64,000 bases of DNA from the NCBI RefSeq assembly GCF_043195135.1, contig NZ_JBAFWP010000012.1; one strand, given 5' to 3'. The notes below the pieces were generated by a model. The model had not been told where the DNA came from, did no database searches, and worked only from the letters and a program-made list of their open reading frames with translations. Source of the stretch: NCEH01 sp043195135. GTDB lineage: Bacteria > Pseudomonadota > Alphaproteobacteria > Rhizobiales > Xanthobacteraceae. The position numbers and the translations under genes were made by a program. This document shows, piece after piece, positions 9,685 to 17,138 of this stretch. Positions within the stretch are counted from its first letter, which is position 1; each line of letters starts with the position of its first letter.

Positions 9685-10430
9685 GCGCCGGCTCGGAGGC
9701 GGGTGGGACGGCCTCCCCGGTCGCGGATCGCATGTTCGGCACCGTGTTGCCGTTCACCGGCTTCGATCTTCGGATCGAGGCCGGGATCTGGACCGAGGCG
9801 GAGGCCCACCGCTCCGAGATCGAGGCCGAGTTCGCCGTTCAACTGGCGGCCAATCCGCATTTGTGGAACGGCCGCATCCTGGTGCTGCGGGCGTTCGCCC
9901 TCACGGGCGGGCTCCTGCGCGGCCATTTCATCGAGACCGATTTTGCCACGCTTCTGTGGTGGCGGGCGCGCGACTGGCCGGACCTTCGGGCCTGGAACGC
10001 CTTCGCCTTGTGCGGCCTCCAGGGCAATGACGGCGCGTTCGTGCTGGGCGAGATGGGCGAGCGCACGGCGAATGCCGGGCGGGTGTTCTTTCCCGGCGGC
10101 ACGCCCGACCTCAACGATGTCACGCCGGACGGACGGGTCGACCTGGCGCACTCCGCCCTGCGGGAATTGCAGGAGGAAACCGGCCTCGACCCCGCCCTGA
10201 TCCATGCCGACGGCGGCTGGAGCCTGGTGTTCGACGGGGCGCGGCTGGCGCTGGTGCACCGCCTGGTGTTCGATATGCCAGGCAAGGAGATCGCCGCGCG
10301 CATCCGCGATTTCATTGCGCGGGAGGCCGATCCGGAACTTGTCGATGCGGTGGTGATCCGCGACCGGGCGGAAATCACGGACAAGGTCACGTCCTTCGCC
10401 GCCTCCTATCTGCGCCATCATCTGCCCTGA
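9681..10430 (+). CDS. Nudix hydrolase
   Basis: A 249-residue Nudix-domain protein. The C-terminal half of the Nudix box, RELQEETGL (about residue 163), is intact. The N-terminal half is stretched: GGTPDLNDVTPDGRVDL replaces the compact Gx5E, so the motif is atypical. An unusual N-terminal domain of about 100 residues precedes it. The GTG start at 9681 overlaps the OYE stop (GTGA). An ATG at 9732 (MFGTVLPF) is an alternative. Substrates of Nudix enzymes are nucleoside diphosphates linked to another group; this one's is unknown. Confidence 0.82.
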   Translation: MSAGSEAGGTASPVADRMFGTVLPFTGFDLRIEAGIWTEAEAHRSEIEAEFAVQLAANPHLWNGRILVLRAFALTGGLLRGHFIETDFATLLWWRARDWPDLRAWNAFALCGLQGNDGAFVLGEMGERTANAGRVFFPGGTPDLNDVTPDGRVDLAHSALRELQEETGLDPALIHADGGWSLVFDGARLALVHRLVFDMPGKEIAARIRDFIAREADPELVDAVVIRDRAEITDKVTSFAASYLRHHLP

Positions 10431-10475
10431 GGGATTGGGCCGGGGAAGGCCCGGGCGGGCCGAGAGTCTCCAAAA

Positions 10476-10491
10476 TGTTTCACGTGAAACA
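10476..10491. other. parS centromere site (ParB binding)
   Basis: The 16-bp palindrome TGTTTCACGTGAAACA is an exact match to the bacterial chromosomal parS consensus recognised by ParB/Spo0J. It lies in the intergenic space between convergent genes (Nudix hydrolase and lipoprotein). parS sites cluster near the replication origin, in agreement with dnaA, dnaN, recF and gyrB in the same window about 40-49 kb away. parA and parB are not in the window. Confidence 0.93.
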
Positions 10492-10637
10492 ATGGCTTAG
10501 CGCAGACGAACAGCGGTTTGCTGAGGCTTCTCCGTGCCTTTTCGGCGGTTTCCGGCGGAAGAAACCGTCTTTTCGGCCAAACGTTCGGCGCGCATGAATC
10601 CGGCACGCGCCGCGGCCCCGGCCGCGTTGGTTAATCC

Positions 10638-10961
10638 CTACGGATAGCCGTAGCGGGCGCGGATGGCGGCGAGCTGGGCGCGCGATTCGCCGTCCTTGCC
10701 GGCGGCGCAGGTGGCCTTGGGCGTCGCGAGGTCGGCCGAGATCCGCTTGAAGACGCTCTGGTTGAGATTGCCGCTCGCCGCGTCGGCATCGACCACCTTC
10801 ATGAAGTTCGCCAGGGCCGAGGTGCAGCTGGCCGCGCCGGCGGTCGAATCGGCGGCGCCGGCGGGCGCGGCCGGCGCGAGGGGCGGCGGCGGGGAGGACG
10901 TGGTGGTGCAGGCGGCGAGAAGCAGCCCCGCGAGGGCGCAGGCGGAGAGGCGAGCCTTCAT
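10638..10961 (-). CDS. Small lipoprotein, function unknown
   Basis: A 107-residue protein with a lipoprotein signal peptide (MKARLSACALAGLLLAAC, lipobox LAAC at about residues 15-18). A Pro/Ala-rich linker and a compact C-terminal part (ANFMKVVDADAASGNLNQS to RARYGYP) follow. Two further cysteines could form a disulfide. The ATG at 10961 is chosen because it gives the signal peptide. The product should be anchored to a membrane on the periplasmic side. No family is recognised. Confidence 0.75.
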   Translation of the reverse strand: MKARLSACALAGLLLAACTTTSSPPPPLAPAAPAGAADSTAGAASCTSALANFMKVVDADAASGNLNQSVFKRISADLATPKATCAAGKDGESRAQLAAIRARYGYP

Positions 10962-11209
10962 GGCATACTCCCGGTCAGGTCCGCGAAGGGTGGCGCCTCC
11001 CGCGCCCGGGAGCAAGGGGGTCATGCGCCCTGACGGTGCGGACCGCGTGGTCGCCGGCGGGCGAAACAGCGCCGCTTGCGCGCCACCGTCTTGTGCCGCC
11101 GGCGCATTTCGTCTATCAGGACCGTCCGAGAGCCAATTGAGTGAGCGAGCCGCGAACCGTGTCGTCACATCGGACGAACTGCGCAGGTACCTCCTCCCGC
11201 ACCCCCTGG

Positions 11210-11263
11210 GTGGCGGGAAACGCTCTCATTCTGCGCGCGCTCCTTCTCCTTAGCCGCCCCTGA
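11210..11263 (+). promoter_or_regulatory. leuL: Leucine-rich leader peptide of leuA
   Basis: A 17-codon frame starting GTG at 11210 and ending TGA reads (M)AGNALILRALLLLSRP. Six of its codons are leucine, and the four consecutive ones are CTC CTT CTC CTT (11240-11251). It lies 137 bp before leuA. A longer version from GTG at 11159 is also open. This is the pattern of an amino-acid-sensing leader peptide. The stretch TCCTTCTC (11241-11248) inside the Leu codons is exactly complementary to GAGAAGGA (11385-11392), the leuA ribosome-binding site. That suggests translational as well as, or instead of, transcriptional attenuation. Confidence 0.75.
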
Positions 11264-11300
11264 GGGCCGGCCGGGCGCTGCGCGCCTGGGCACTCAGGGG
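11257..11300 (+). promoter_or_regulatory. Stem-loop overlapping the leuA leader stop codon
   Basis: CCCCTGAG (11257-11264), which includes the leader stop codon, is complementary to CTCAGGGG (11293-11300) with a GC-rich loop that can pair internally. A ribosome finishing the leader peptide would cover the 5' arm, while one stalled at the Leu run would not. No T-run follows, so it is not an obvious intrinsic terminator. It probably takes part in the attenuation switch. Confidence 0.55.
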
Positions 11301-11399
11301 ATCGGATCTGAACGAGACATCAGCGCAATTGCGGCCCGCCCTCCCTTAAGACGCCAGATGCGCGCGGGAGACCGGCCGAGACCCGAGAAGGACCGAGCC

Positions 11400-12992
11400 A
11401 TGACCTCCCATACCGACGCCTCTCATCATGAGACGCCCGCCGCCGCCGCCTCCGACAAGGATCGCGTGGTGATCTTCGACACCACCTTGCGCGACGGCGA
11501 GCAATGCCCCGGCGCCTCCATGACCCTGGAAGAAAAGCTCCAGGTGGCGGAATTGCTGGACGAAATGGGCGTCGACATCATCGAGGCGGGCTTCCCCATC
11601 GCCTCCATCGGCGATTTCGAATCCGTGGCCGAGATCGCCCGCCGCTCCAAGCGCGCCGTGATCGCCGGTCTCGCCCGCGCCATTCCCGGCGATATCGCCC
11701 GCGCCGGCGAAGCGGTGCGCCATGCCCGGCGCGGCCGCATCCATACCTTCGTCTCCACCTCGCCGATCCATCTGGAACACCAGATGCGCAAGACGCAGGA
11801 AGAGGTGCTGGAGATCATCACCGCCACCGTCACCCAGGCCCGCAACCTGGTGGAAGACGTGGAATGGTCGGCCATGGACGCCACCCGCACGCCGCTGGAT
11901 TATCTCGCCCGCTGCGTGGAAGCGGCCATCAAGGCCGGCGCCACCACCATCAATCTGCCCGACACGGTGGGCTACGCGACGCCCGACGAATATCGCACCA
12001 TGTTCCGCACCATGCGCGAGACCGTGCCGAACGCCGACAAGGCGATCTTCTCCGTGCATTGCCACAATGATCTGGGCCTCGCGGTGGCCAATTCCCTGGC
12101 CGGCCTGGAAGGCGGCGCACGGCAGATCGAATGCACCGTCAACGGCATCGGCGAGCGCGCCGGCAATGCCGCTTTGGAAGAAGTGGTGATGGCGCTGACC
12201 GTGCGGCGCGACGTGCTGCCCTATACCACCGGCGTGCAGACGCAGATGCTCACCCGCGCCTCCAAGCTGGTTTCGGGCGTCACCTCGTTCCCGGTGCAGT
12301 TCAACAAGGCCGTCGTCGGGCGCAACGCCTTCTCCCACGAGAGCGGCATCCACCAGGACGGCATGCTGAAGCACAACCAGACCTATGAGATCATGACCCC
12401 CGAGAGCGTGGGCGTCACCAAGACCTCGCTGGTCATGGGCAAGCATTCCGGCCGCGCCGCCTTCCGCGACAAGCTGAAGACCCTGGGCTACGAATTGGGT
12501 GAGAACGCCCTGAACGATGCCTTCACCCGCTTCAAGGATCTCGCCGACCGCAAGAAGGTGGTCTATGACGAGGACATCGAGGCGCTGGTGGATCGCGGCA
12601 TCGCCGCCGCCTATGATCGCACCAAGCTGATCTCGCTCTCCGTCATCGCCGGCACCCACGGCCCCCAGCGCGCCACCATGAAGCTGGAGGTGGACGGCCA
12701 TGTCTTCACCGAGGAGGCCGAGGGCAACGGCCCGGTGGATGCCACCTTCAACGCCATCAAGGCTTTGGTGCCGCATCATGCCAAGCTGGAGCTGTATCAG
12801 GTCCATGCCGTGACCGAGGGCACGGACGCGCAGGCGGAAGTCTCCGTACGGCTGGAGGAGGACGGCAAGGTCGTCACCGCCCGCGCCGCCGATCCCGATA
12901 CGCTCGTCGCCTCGGCGCAGGCCTATATCACCGCGCTGAACAAGCTGGCCGTGAAGCGCAACAGCGTGAACGCGCAGGCCGCCGTGGGCTGA
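11400..12992 (+). CDS. leuA: 2-isopropylmalate synthase
   Basis: A 530-residue enzyme condensing acetyl-CoA with 2-oxoisovalerate, the first committed step of leucine synthesis. The HMGL-like barrel shows DTTLRDGEQCPG, HCHNDLGLA (metal-binding histidines) and NGIGERAGN. The C-terminal third (from about residue 390) is the LeuA allosteric domain that binds leucine. The ATG at 11400 follows AGAAGGA with good spacing. An upstream leucine leader peptide and stem-loop point to control by leucine supply in addition to feedback inhibition. Confidence 0.97.
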   Translation: MTSHTDASHHETPAAAASDKDRVVIFDTTLRDGEQCPGASMTLEEKLQVAELLDEMGVDIIEAGFPIASIGDFESVAEIARRSKRAVIAGLARAIPGDIARAGEAVRHARRGRIHTFVSTSPIHLEHQMRKTQEEVLEIITATVTQARNLVEDVEWSAMDATRTPLDYLARCVEAAIKAGATTINLPDTVGYATPDEYRTMFRTMRETVPNADKAIFSVHCHNDLGLAVANSLAGLEGGARQIECTVNGIGERAGNAALEEVVMALTVRRDVLPYTTGVQTQMLTRASKLVSGVTSFPVQFNKAVVGRNAFSHESGIHQDGMLKHNQTYEIMTPESVGVTKTSLVMGKHSGRAAFRDKLKTLGYELGENALNDAFTRFKDLADRKKVVYDEDIEALVDRGIAAAYDRTKLISLSVIAGTHGPQRATMKLEVDGHVFTEEAEGNGPVDATFNAIKALVPHHAKLELYQVHAVTEGTDAQAEVSVRLEEDGKVVTARAADPDTLVASAQAYITALNKLAVKRNSVNAQAAVG

Positions 12993-13026
12993 GCGCTCCG
13001 CAGCGCCGAAACGGTCATTTTCTTGA

Positions 13027-13049
13027 CGCGAAGCGGGGTCCGCTTCGCG
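13027..13049. repeat. Palindromic REP-like element
   Basis: Two perfect 10-nt arms (13027-13036 and 13040-13049, CGCGAAGCGG and its complement) lie in the leuA / DUF6600 intergenic gap next to a terminator. GC-rich extragenic palindromes of this kind are usually multicopy in Hyphomicrobiales genomes. Copy number cannot be judged from this window. Confidence 0.45.
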
Positions 13050-13078
13050 CGGAAATGCTCTGGAGCGGGTGCCAAAGG

Positions 13079-13111
13079 AAAAGGGCCGGGCAATTTGCCC
13101 GGCCCTTTTTT
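13079..13111. terminator. Bidirectional intrinsic terminator (leuA / DUF6600 gene)
   Basis: A long GC-rich hairpin has arms 13079-13093 and 13095-13109 with GGGCCGGGC at its core. A-run and T-run flank it on the two sides, so it can stop transcription of leuA from the left and of the convergent minus-strand gene from the right. Confidence 0.9.
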
Positions 13112-15207
13112 CATTTGGCGTCCTTGTCGCCACCCGGACCACCCGGACCACCCGGGCCTCCCGGACCGGCCGGTCCCGCGCCCGGCGGGGGACCGGGCGG
13201 ACGGGCGGCGGCGGGGGGCGGGGGCGCGGCGGGCCGTTCCGGCGCACGCTCCGCCTGGGGCGGCCTTTGGGCCGCAGGCGGGGCGGCTGCGGGCCGCTCC
13301 GCTTGAGGCGGGCGTTCGGCCTGAGGGGGCCGCTCCGCCTGGGGCGGACGGTCGGGCGCCGCGGGCCGCTCGCGCTGCGGGTCCGGGCGGGCGGCGCCGG
13401 GCGGCGGAACCGAGCGGTCCGGCGCGGCCTCGCGCTCCCGCTGCGGCGGACGCTCGGCGGGTTCGCTGCGCTGCGGAGCGGGGGGCGGCGCCTTCTCTGC
13501 GGGCGCGCGCTCCGCCGGACGAGGGGCATCGGGACGAGGGGCATCGGGCCGGTCGGCACGGGGTGCGGCGGGCGGCGGGACCGGACGGTCGGGCGGCCCC
13601 TTGCGATCCTCCGGCGCACCGCTTCGCTCGCCGGGCGGACGTGGCGCATCGGGACGTGGTGCGTCGGGACGCGGCGCAGACGGGGGCGGGGCATCGCGAG
13701 CGGCGGGCGGGCGATCCGGCCGCGGCGCAGCCGGGGCGCCCGCGCCGGGCGGTGGGGGAGGCGGCGGCGGCGCGCCTGGGCGTTCCGCGGCGCCCGGCGG
13801 AGGCGGCGGAGGGGGCGGGGTCGCAGGGCCGCCGGGCTGTGGCGCCGGCCGTTCCCCGGGGCCGCCCGGACCGGTGGCCCCCGGAGGGGGCGGCACCACC
13901 TGGGGCGCCGAAGACGCGCCGGCCGGGGGACGGGGATTCGGCACCTCGGGCTTCGGCGCCTCGGGGCCGGGCGATTGGGCGGGCGTCGCGGCGGGCGTGC
14001 CGGCCGGCGCGGTGGCGGGAATGGCGTCCGGCCGCTCGCGCTGCAGGCGCTGGATCACCTGGTCGGCCCGCTGCTGGCGCTGCTGGAACACGTTCTGCTG
14101 GGTCTGCTCGCGCTGCTGGATGGCGCGGGTGCGCTGCTGCTCGAACGCCTTCGCGTTGCGATCGGCCTCCGACCAGCGCTGCTCCAGGGGGCCGCGTTCC
14201 GCCTGCTGGAAGCGCTGAAGATCGCGCCGATAGGCCTGCTGGTCGCCGCCCCAGCGCGCCGCGCGCAGGTCCTGGCGCTGCTGCGCGCCCAGCACCGCCA
14301 GGAGGGCGGCCGAGGGCGCCGAGAGGCCGGGCCCGTCGCCCCGCACATATTGGGTGATCACCACCCGCCGGTCGGGCGCGATCTCGCGGCTGTAGCGCGG
14401 CGGCGCCACCGCCGGCCCGCGCGCCACGAACGGGCGGTAGACGCCGATATAGGTGCCGTTCGGCGCGATGAATTCCTCGTTGTAGCGGTCCACATAGACC
14501 ATCTGGCGGGTCACCACCGGCGTCGCGGCGACACGGGCGATCTCGCGCTCCTCGACGAAACGGGTGGTCACGGCGCCGTCGCGATACACCGGGTCATAGG
14601 CGTGCGGATCGCTCTCCAGCCAGGCACCGATCTGCGAGATGGGCTCGACCCGCACCGCGAGGTCGGGCGCGCTGACATAGCGGTCCTCCACCACCACCCA
14701 GCTTTCCGCGACCGGCACGTCATAATGCTGGGGCGCGCCATAGGCGAAGCCGCGCGCGTCGGGGGCGATGGGCGCCCAGCCGGTGCGCTCGCCGCCGCGC
14801 CGCCATTTCACCCAGGCCGGCGCCCAGGTGTCGCCCGGCACCCAGAACCAGCCGTATTCGGGCTCATAGCCCCAGCGGCCGTAATGATAGGTGGCCCAGG
14901 CGAAGGGCTCGCCCGATTCCCAATACCAGCCCGCGTCGGTCCAGATCCAGCGGCCCTCCTGGTACGGCCGCCAGGAGGCATCGAGGCCGGAGGGCACCCA
15001 CACATAATCATATTCGGGGTGGGCGACCCATGTGCCGTGCTCGGCGAGCGGGGCATAGAACACATCGATGTTCACGCGCGCCTGCGCATCGCCGGCGGGC
15101 TGCTGGGCCGGCGCCCCGCTCTGGGCCCATGCGGCGGTGGCCGGACCCTGGATGAGAAAGCTCACCGCCAGGCCGGCGATCAAAAGCGGGCGAGAAATAT
15201 CGGTCAT
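13111..15207 (-). CDS. DUF6600-type secreted protein with a long Pro-rich tail
   Basis: A 698-residue protein with a signal peptide (MTDISRPLLIAGLAVSF, ending AWAQ). The Trp/Tyr-rich N-terminal region (about residues 45-160; GTWVAHPEYDYVWVPSG, GRWIWTDAGWYW, WATYHYGRWGYEPEYGWFWVPG) matches the tryptophan-rich repeats of DUF6600 proteins. A Gln/Arg-rich, probably coiled segment (about 330-410) follows. The final 280 residues are low-complexity Pro/Ala/Arg with short repeats such as PPQAER (three in a row) and RPDAP. It is predicted to be an envelope or surface protein of unknown role. The tail is likely disordered. Confidence 0.8.
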   Translation of the reverse strand: MTDISRPLLIAGLAVSFLIQGPATAAWAQSGAPAQQPAGDAQARVNIDVFYAPLAEHGTWVAHPEYDYVWVPSGLDASWRPYQEGRWIWTDAGWYWESGEPFAWATYHYGRWGYEPEYGWFWVPGDTWAPAWVKWRRGGERTGWAPIAPDARGFAYGAPQHYDVPVAESWVVVEDRYVSAPDLAVRVEPISQIGAWLESDPHAYDPVYRDGAVTTRFVEEREIARVAATPVVTRQMVYVDRYNEEFIAPNGTYIGVYRPFVARGPAVAPPRYSREIAPDRRVVITQYVRGDGPGLSAPSAALLAVLGAQQRQDLRAARWGGDQQAYRRDLQRFQQAERGPLEQRWSEADRNAKAFEQQRTRAIQQREQTQQNVFQQRQQRADQVIQRLQRERPDAIPATAPAGTPAATPAQSPGPEAPKPEVPNPRPPAGASSAPQVVPPPPGATGPGGPGERPAPQPGGPATPPPPPPPPGAAERPGAPPPPPPPPGAGAPAAPRPDRPPAARDAPPPSAPRPDAPRPDAPRPPGERSGAPEDRKGPPDRPVPPPAAPRADRPDAPRPDAPRPAERAPAEKAPPPAPQRSEPAERPPQREREAAPDRSVPPPGAARPDPQRERPAAPDRPPQAERPPQAERPPQAERPAAAPPAAQRPPQAERAPERPAAPPPPAAARPPGPPPGAGPAGPGGPGGPGGPGGDKDAK

Positions 15208-15500
15208 TCACAGGCGCTCCGTTGCACCCTGCACAACGGCCCCCACGCCCGCGGGTTCCCATGGTCGAAAATAGAACAACAAGGCAAATCATGGACTTAT
15301 TGGAGGCAGACTGGTGTTGCCGCGCCGCGCTTGGGAAAATCGCGCCAGTGGTGCAATGCAAACCCGCGCTCCTTTGGGGAAGCTTTGAAAAAATATGAGT
15401 AAAGTCTCGCTTGACTGGACCCCCGCGGACCTTCTTCAACGTAACCAGGGGGAAGTTCACGCAGACCAAAAACGCCCCAGTCGCTGTCATGGAGGACCCT

Positions 15501-16481
15501 ATGCGCATGAAGCACGCACTCGCCGCCGTCGCCGCCGTCCTTGGCCTGGCCGCCGGCCCGGCCGGCGCGCAGCCGGCCTATCCGAGCCGCCCGATCACCA
15601 TGGTTGTGCCGTTCTCCGCCGGCGGGCCCACCGATACGGTCGCGCGCCTCGTCGCCGAATCCATGTCGAAGACGCTGGGCCAGCAGATCATCGTCGAGAA
15701 TGTGGGCGGCGCGGGCGGCACGCGCGGCGCAGGCCAGGTGGCCAAGGCCAGTCCCGATGGCTACACGGTGCTGCTGCACCATATCGGCCAGGCGACCTCG
15801 GCCTCGCTGTATCGCAAGCTGCCCTACAATGTGATCACCGATTTCGAGGATGTCGGCCTCGTCACGGCCGTGCCCATGACGCTGATCGCCAAGCCCGGCT
15901 TCGAGCCCAAGACGATCACCGACGTGATCGATTATGTGAAGAAGAACAAGGACCGCGTGACCTACGGCAATGCCGGCGTGGGCGCCGCCTCGCATCTGTG
16001 CGGCATGCTGTTCATGTCCGCCATCGGCACCCAGATGACCACGGTTCCCTACCAGGGCACGGGCCCGGCCATGAACGATCTCGTCGGCGGCCAGATCGAC
16101 CTCTTGTGCGACCAGACCACCAACACCACCGGCCAGATCAAGGGCGGCAAGGTGAAGGCCTATGCCGTCACCACCAAGGACCGGGTGAAGTCGCTGCCCG
16201 ACCTGCCCACCATGCAGGAAAGCGGGCTGAAGGACTTCGAGGTGGCCGTGTGGCACGGCGTCTATGTGCCCAAGGGCACGCCCAAGGAGATCGTCGACAA
16301 GCTCAACGCCGCGCTGAACGTGGCGCTGGACGATCCCAAGGTGATTGCCCGCTTCGCCGATCTCGGCACCGAGCCCGAGCCCAAGGATCGTCGCAGCCCG
16401 GCCTTCCACAAGCAGTTCCTCGCCGCCGAAGTCGCCAAATGGAAGCCGGTGATCGAAGCCGCCGGCGTCTACGCGGACTGA
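15501..16481 (+). CDS. tctC: Tripartite tricarboxylate transporter substrate-binding protein (TctC/Bug family)
   Basis: A 326-residue periplasmic binding protein. After a signal peptide (MRMKHALAAVAAVLGLAAG, cleavage near AQPAYP) come the Bug-family landmarks YPSRPITMVVPFSAGGPTD, a VENVGGAGG segment and VPYQGTGPAM. Bug proteins bind di- and tricarboxylates or aromatic acids, and the ligand cannot be read here. The ATG at 15501 has a strong GGAGGA site 4 nt upstream. It heads the tctC-tctB-tctA operon. Confidence 0.9.
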   Translation: MRMKHALAAVAAVLGLAAGPAGAQPAYPSRPITMVVPFSAGGPTDTVARLVAESMSKTLGQQIIVENVGGAGGTRGAGQVAKASPDGYTVLLHHIGQATSASLYRKLPYNVITDFEDVGLVTAVPMTLIAKPGFEPKTITDVIDYVKKNKDRVTYGNAGVGAASHLCGMLFMSAIGTQMTTVPYQGTGPAMNDLVGGQIDLLCDQTTNTTGQIKGGKVKAYAVTTKDRVKSLPDLPTMQESGLKDFEVAVWHGVYVPKGTPKEIVDKLNAALNVALDDPKVIARFADLGTEPEPKDRRSPAFHKQFLAAEVAKWKPVIEAAGVYAD

Positions 16482-16528
16482 CCGCGCAAAAGGCGGCGCG
16501 TCTTCGGACCCGACCGCAGACGCGAAAT

Positions 16529-16554
16529 CTCCGGCGGGCGCGCGTCCGCCGGAG
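16529..16554 (+). promoter_or_regulatory. Intercistronic hairpin between tctC and tctB
   Basis: A perfect 9-bp stem (16529-16537 with 16546-16554) with an 8-nt loop lies 48 nt after the tctC stop, with no T-run. By analogy with other binding-protein operons it could stabilise the upstream tctC message or attenuate entry into tctBA. Confidence 0.55.
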
Positions 16555-16657
16555 GTTGCGTGGGGCGCCGCAGAATCGCCGCGCCGCCGTGCTGCCGGGG
16601 CCGCCAAGAGTTGCCGCCAATAATCGCTGCCGAGAATCGCCGCCAAGAATTCAGGGG

Positions 16658-17128
16658 ATGGGGTTGATGGGGTTCATTCGCAATCCGAAGGATGTGTTGT
16701 CCGGCCTGCTGTTCATCGCGCTGGCGGTGATCTTCGGCCTGCAGACGCAGCAATTGGCCATGGGGACAGCGGTGCGCATGGGGCCGGGCTATTTTCCGCT
16801 CCTGCTCTCGGTGCTGCTGGGCGTGTTCGGCGTGATCGTGCTGATCAACGGCTTGCGCTTCGCGGGCGAGCGCACCACTTCCATCGCCTGGCGCGGGCTT
16901 CTCCTGCTGACGCTCTGCACCGTGTTCTTCGGCGCCGCCATCCACCCGCTCGGCTTCCTGCCGACGCTCGCGATCACCGTCTTCCTCTCGGCCATGGCGA
17001 GCCAGAAATTCCGAGTCGCGACGGCGCTGACCATCACGGCGGTGATGGTGGTGTTCTGCTGGGCGGTGTTCATCGCGGGCCTCGGCCTTCCCCTGTCGCT
17101 GCTCGGCCCCTGGCTCGGCGGCTATTGA
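16658..17128 (+). CDS. tctB: Tripartite tricarboxylate transporter small subunit TctB
   Basis: A 156-residue integral membrane protein with four hydrophobic segments. It fits the small subunit of TTT transporters: VLSGLLFIALAVIFG, then MGPGYFPLLLSVLLGVFG (the conserved GPGYFP motif), LLLLTLCTVFFG and a last span. It partners TctA in the inner membrane. An in-frame ATG at 16667 is an alternative start. It is separated from tctC by 176 bp with a hairpin and from tctA by 10 bp. Confidence 0.88.
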   Translation: MGLMGFIRNPKDVLSGLLFIALAVIFGLQTQQLAMGTAVRMGPGYFPLLLSVLLGVFGVIVLINGLRFAGERTTSIAWRGLLLLTLCTVFFGAAIHPLGFLPTLAITVFLSAMASQKFRVATALTITAVMVVFCWAVFIAGLGLPLSLLGPWLGGY

Positions 17129-17138
17129 GGAGGGCGCC

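Noticed and set aside
11346..15402. Long antisense frames over leuA and the DUF6600 gene
   Set aside because: Arg/Pro/Gly-rich shadows of GC-rich genes. No family features.
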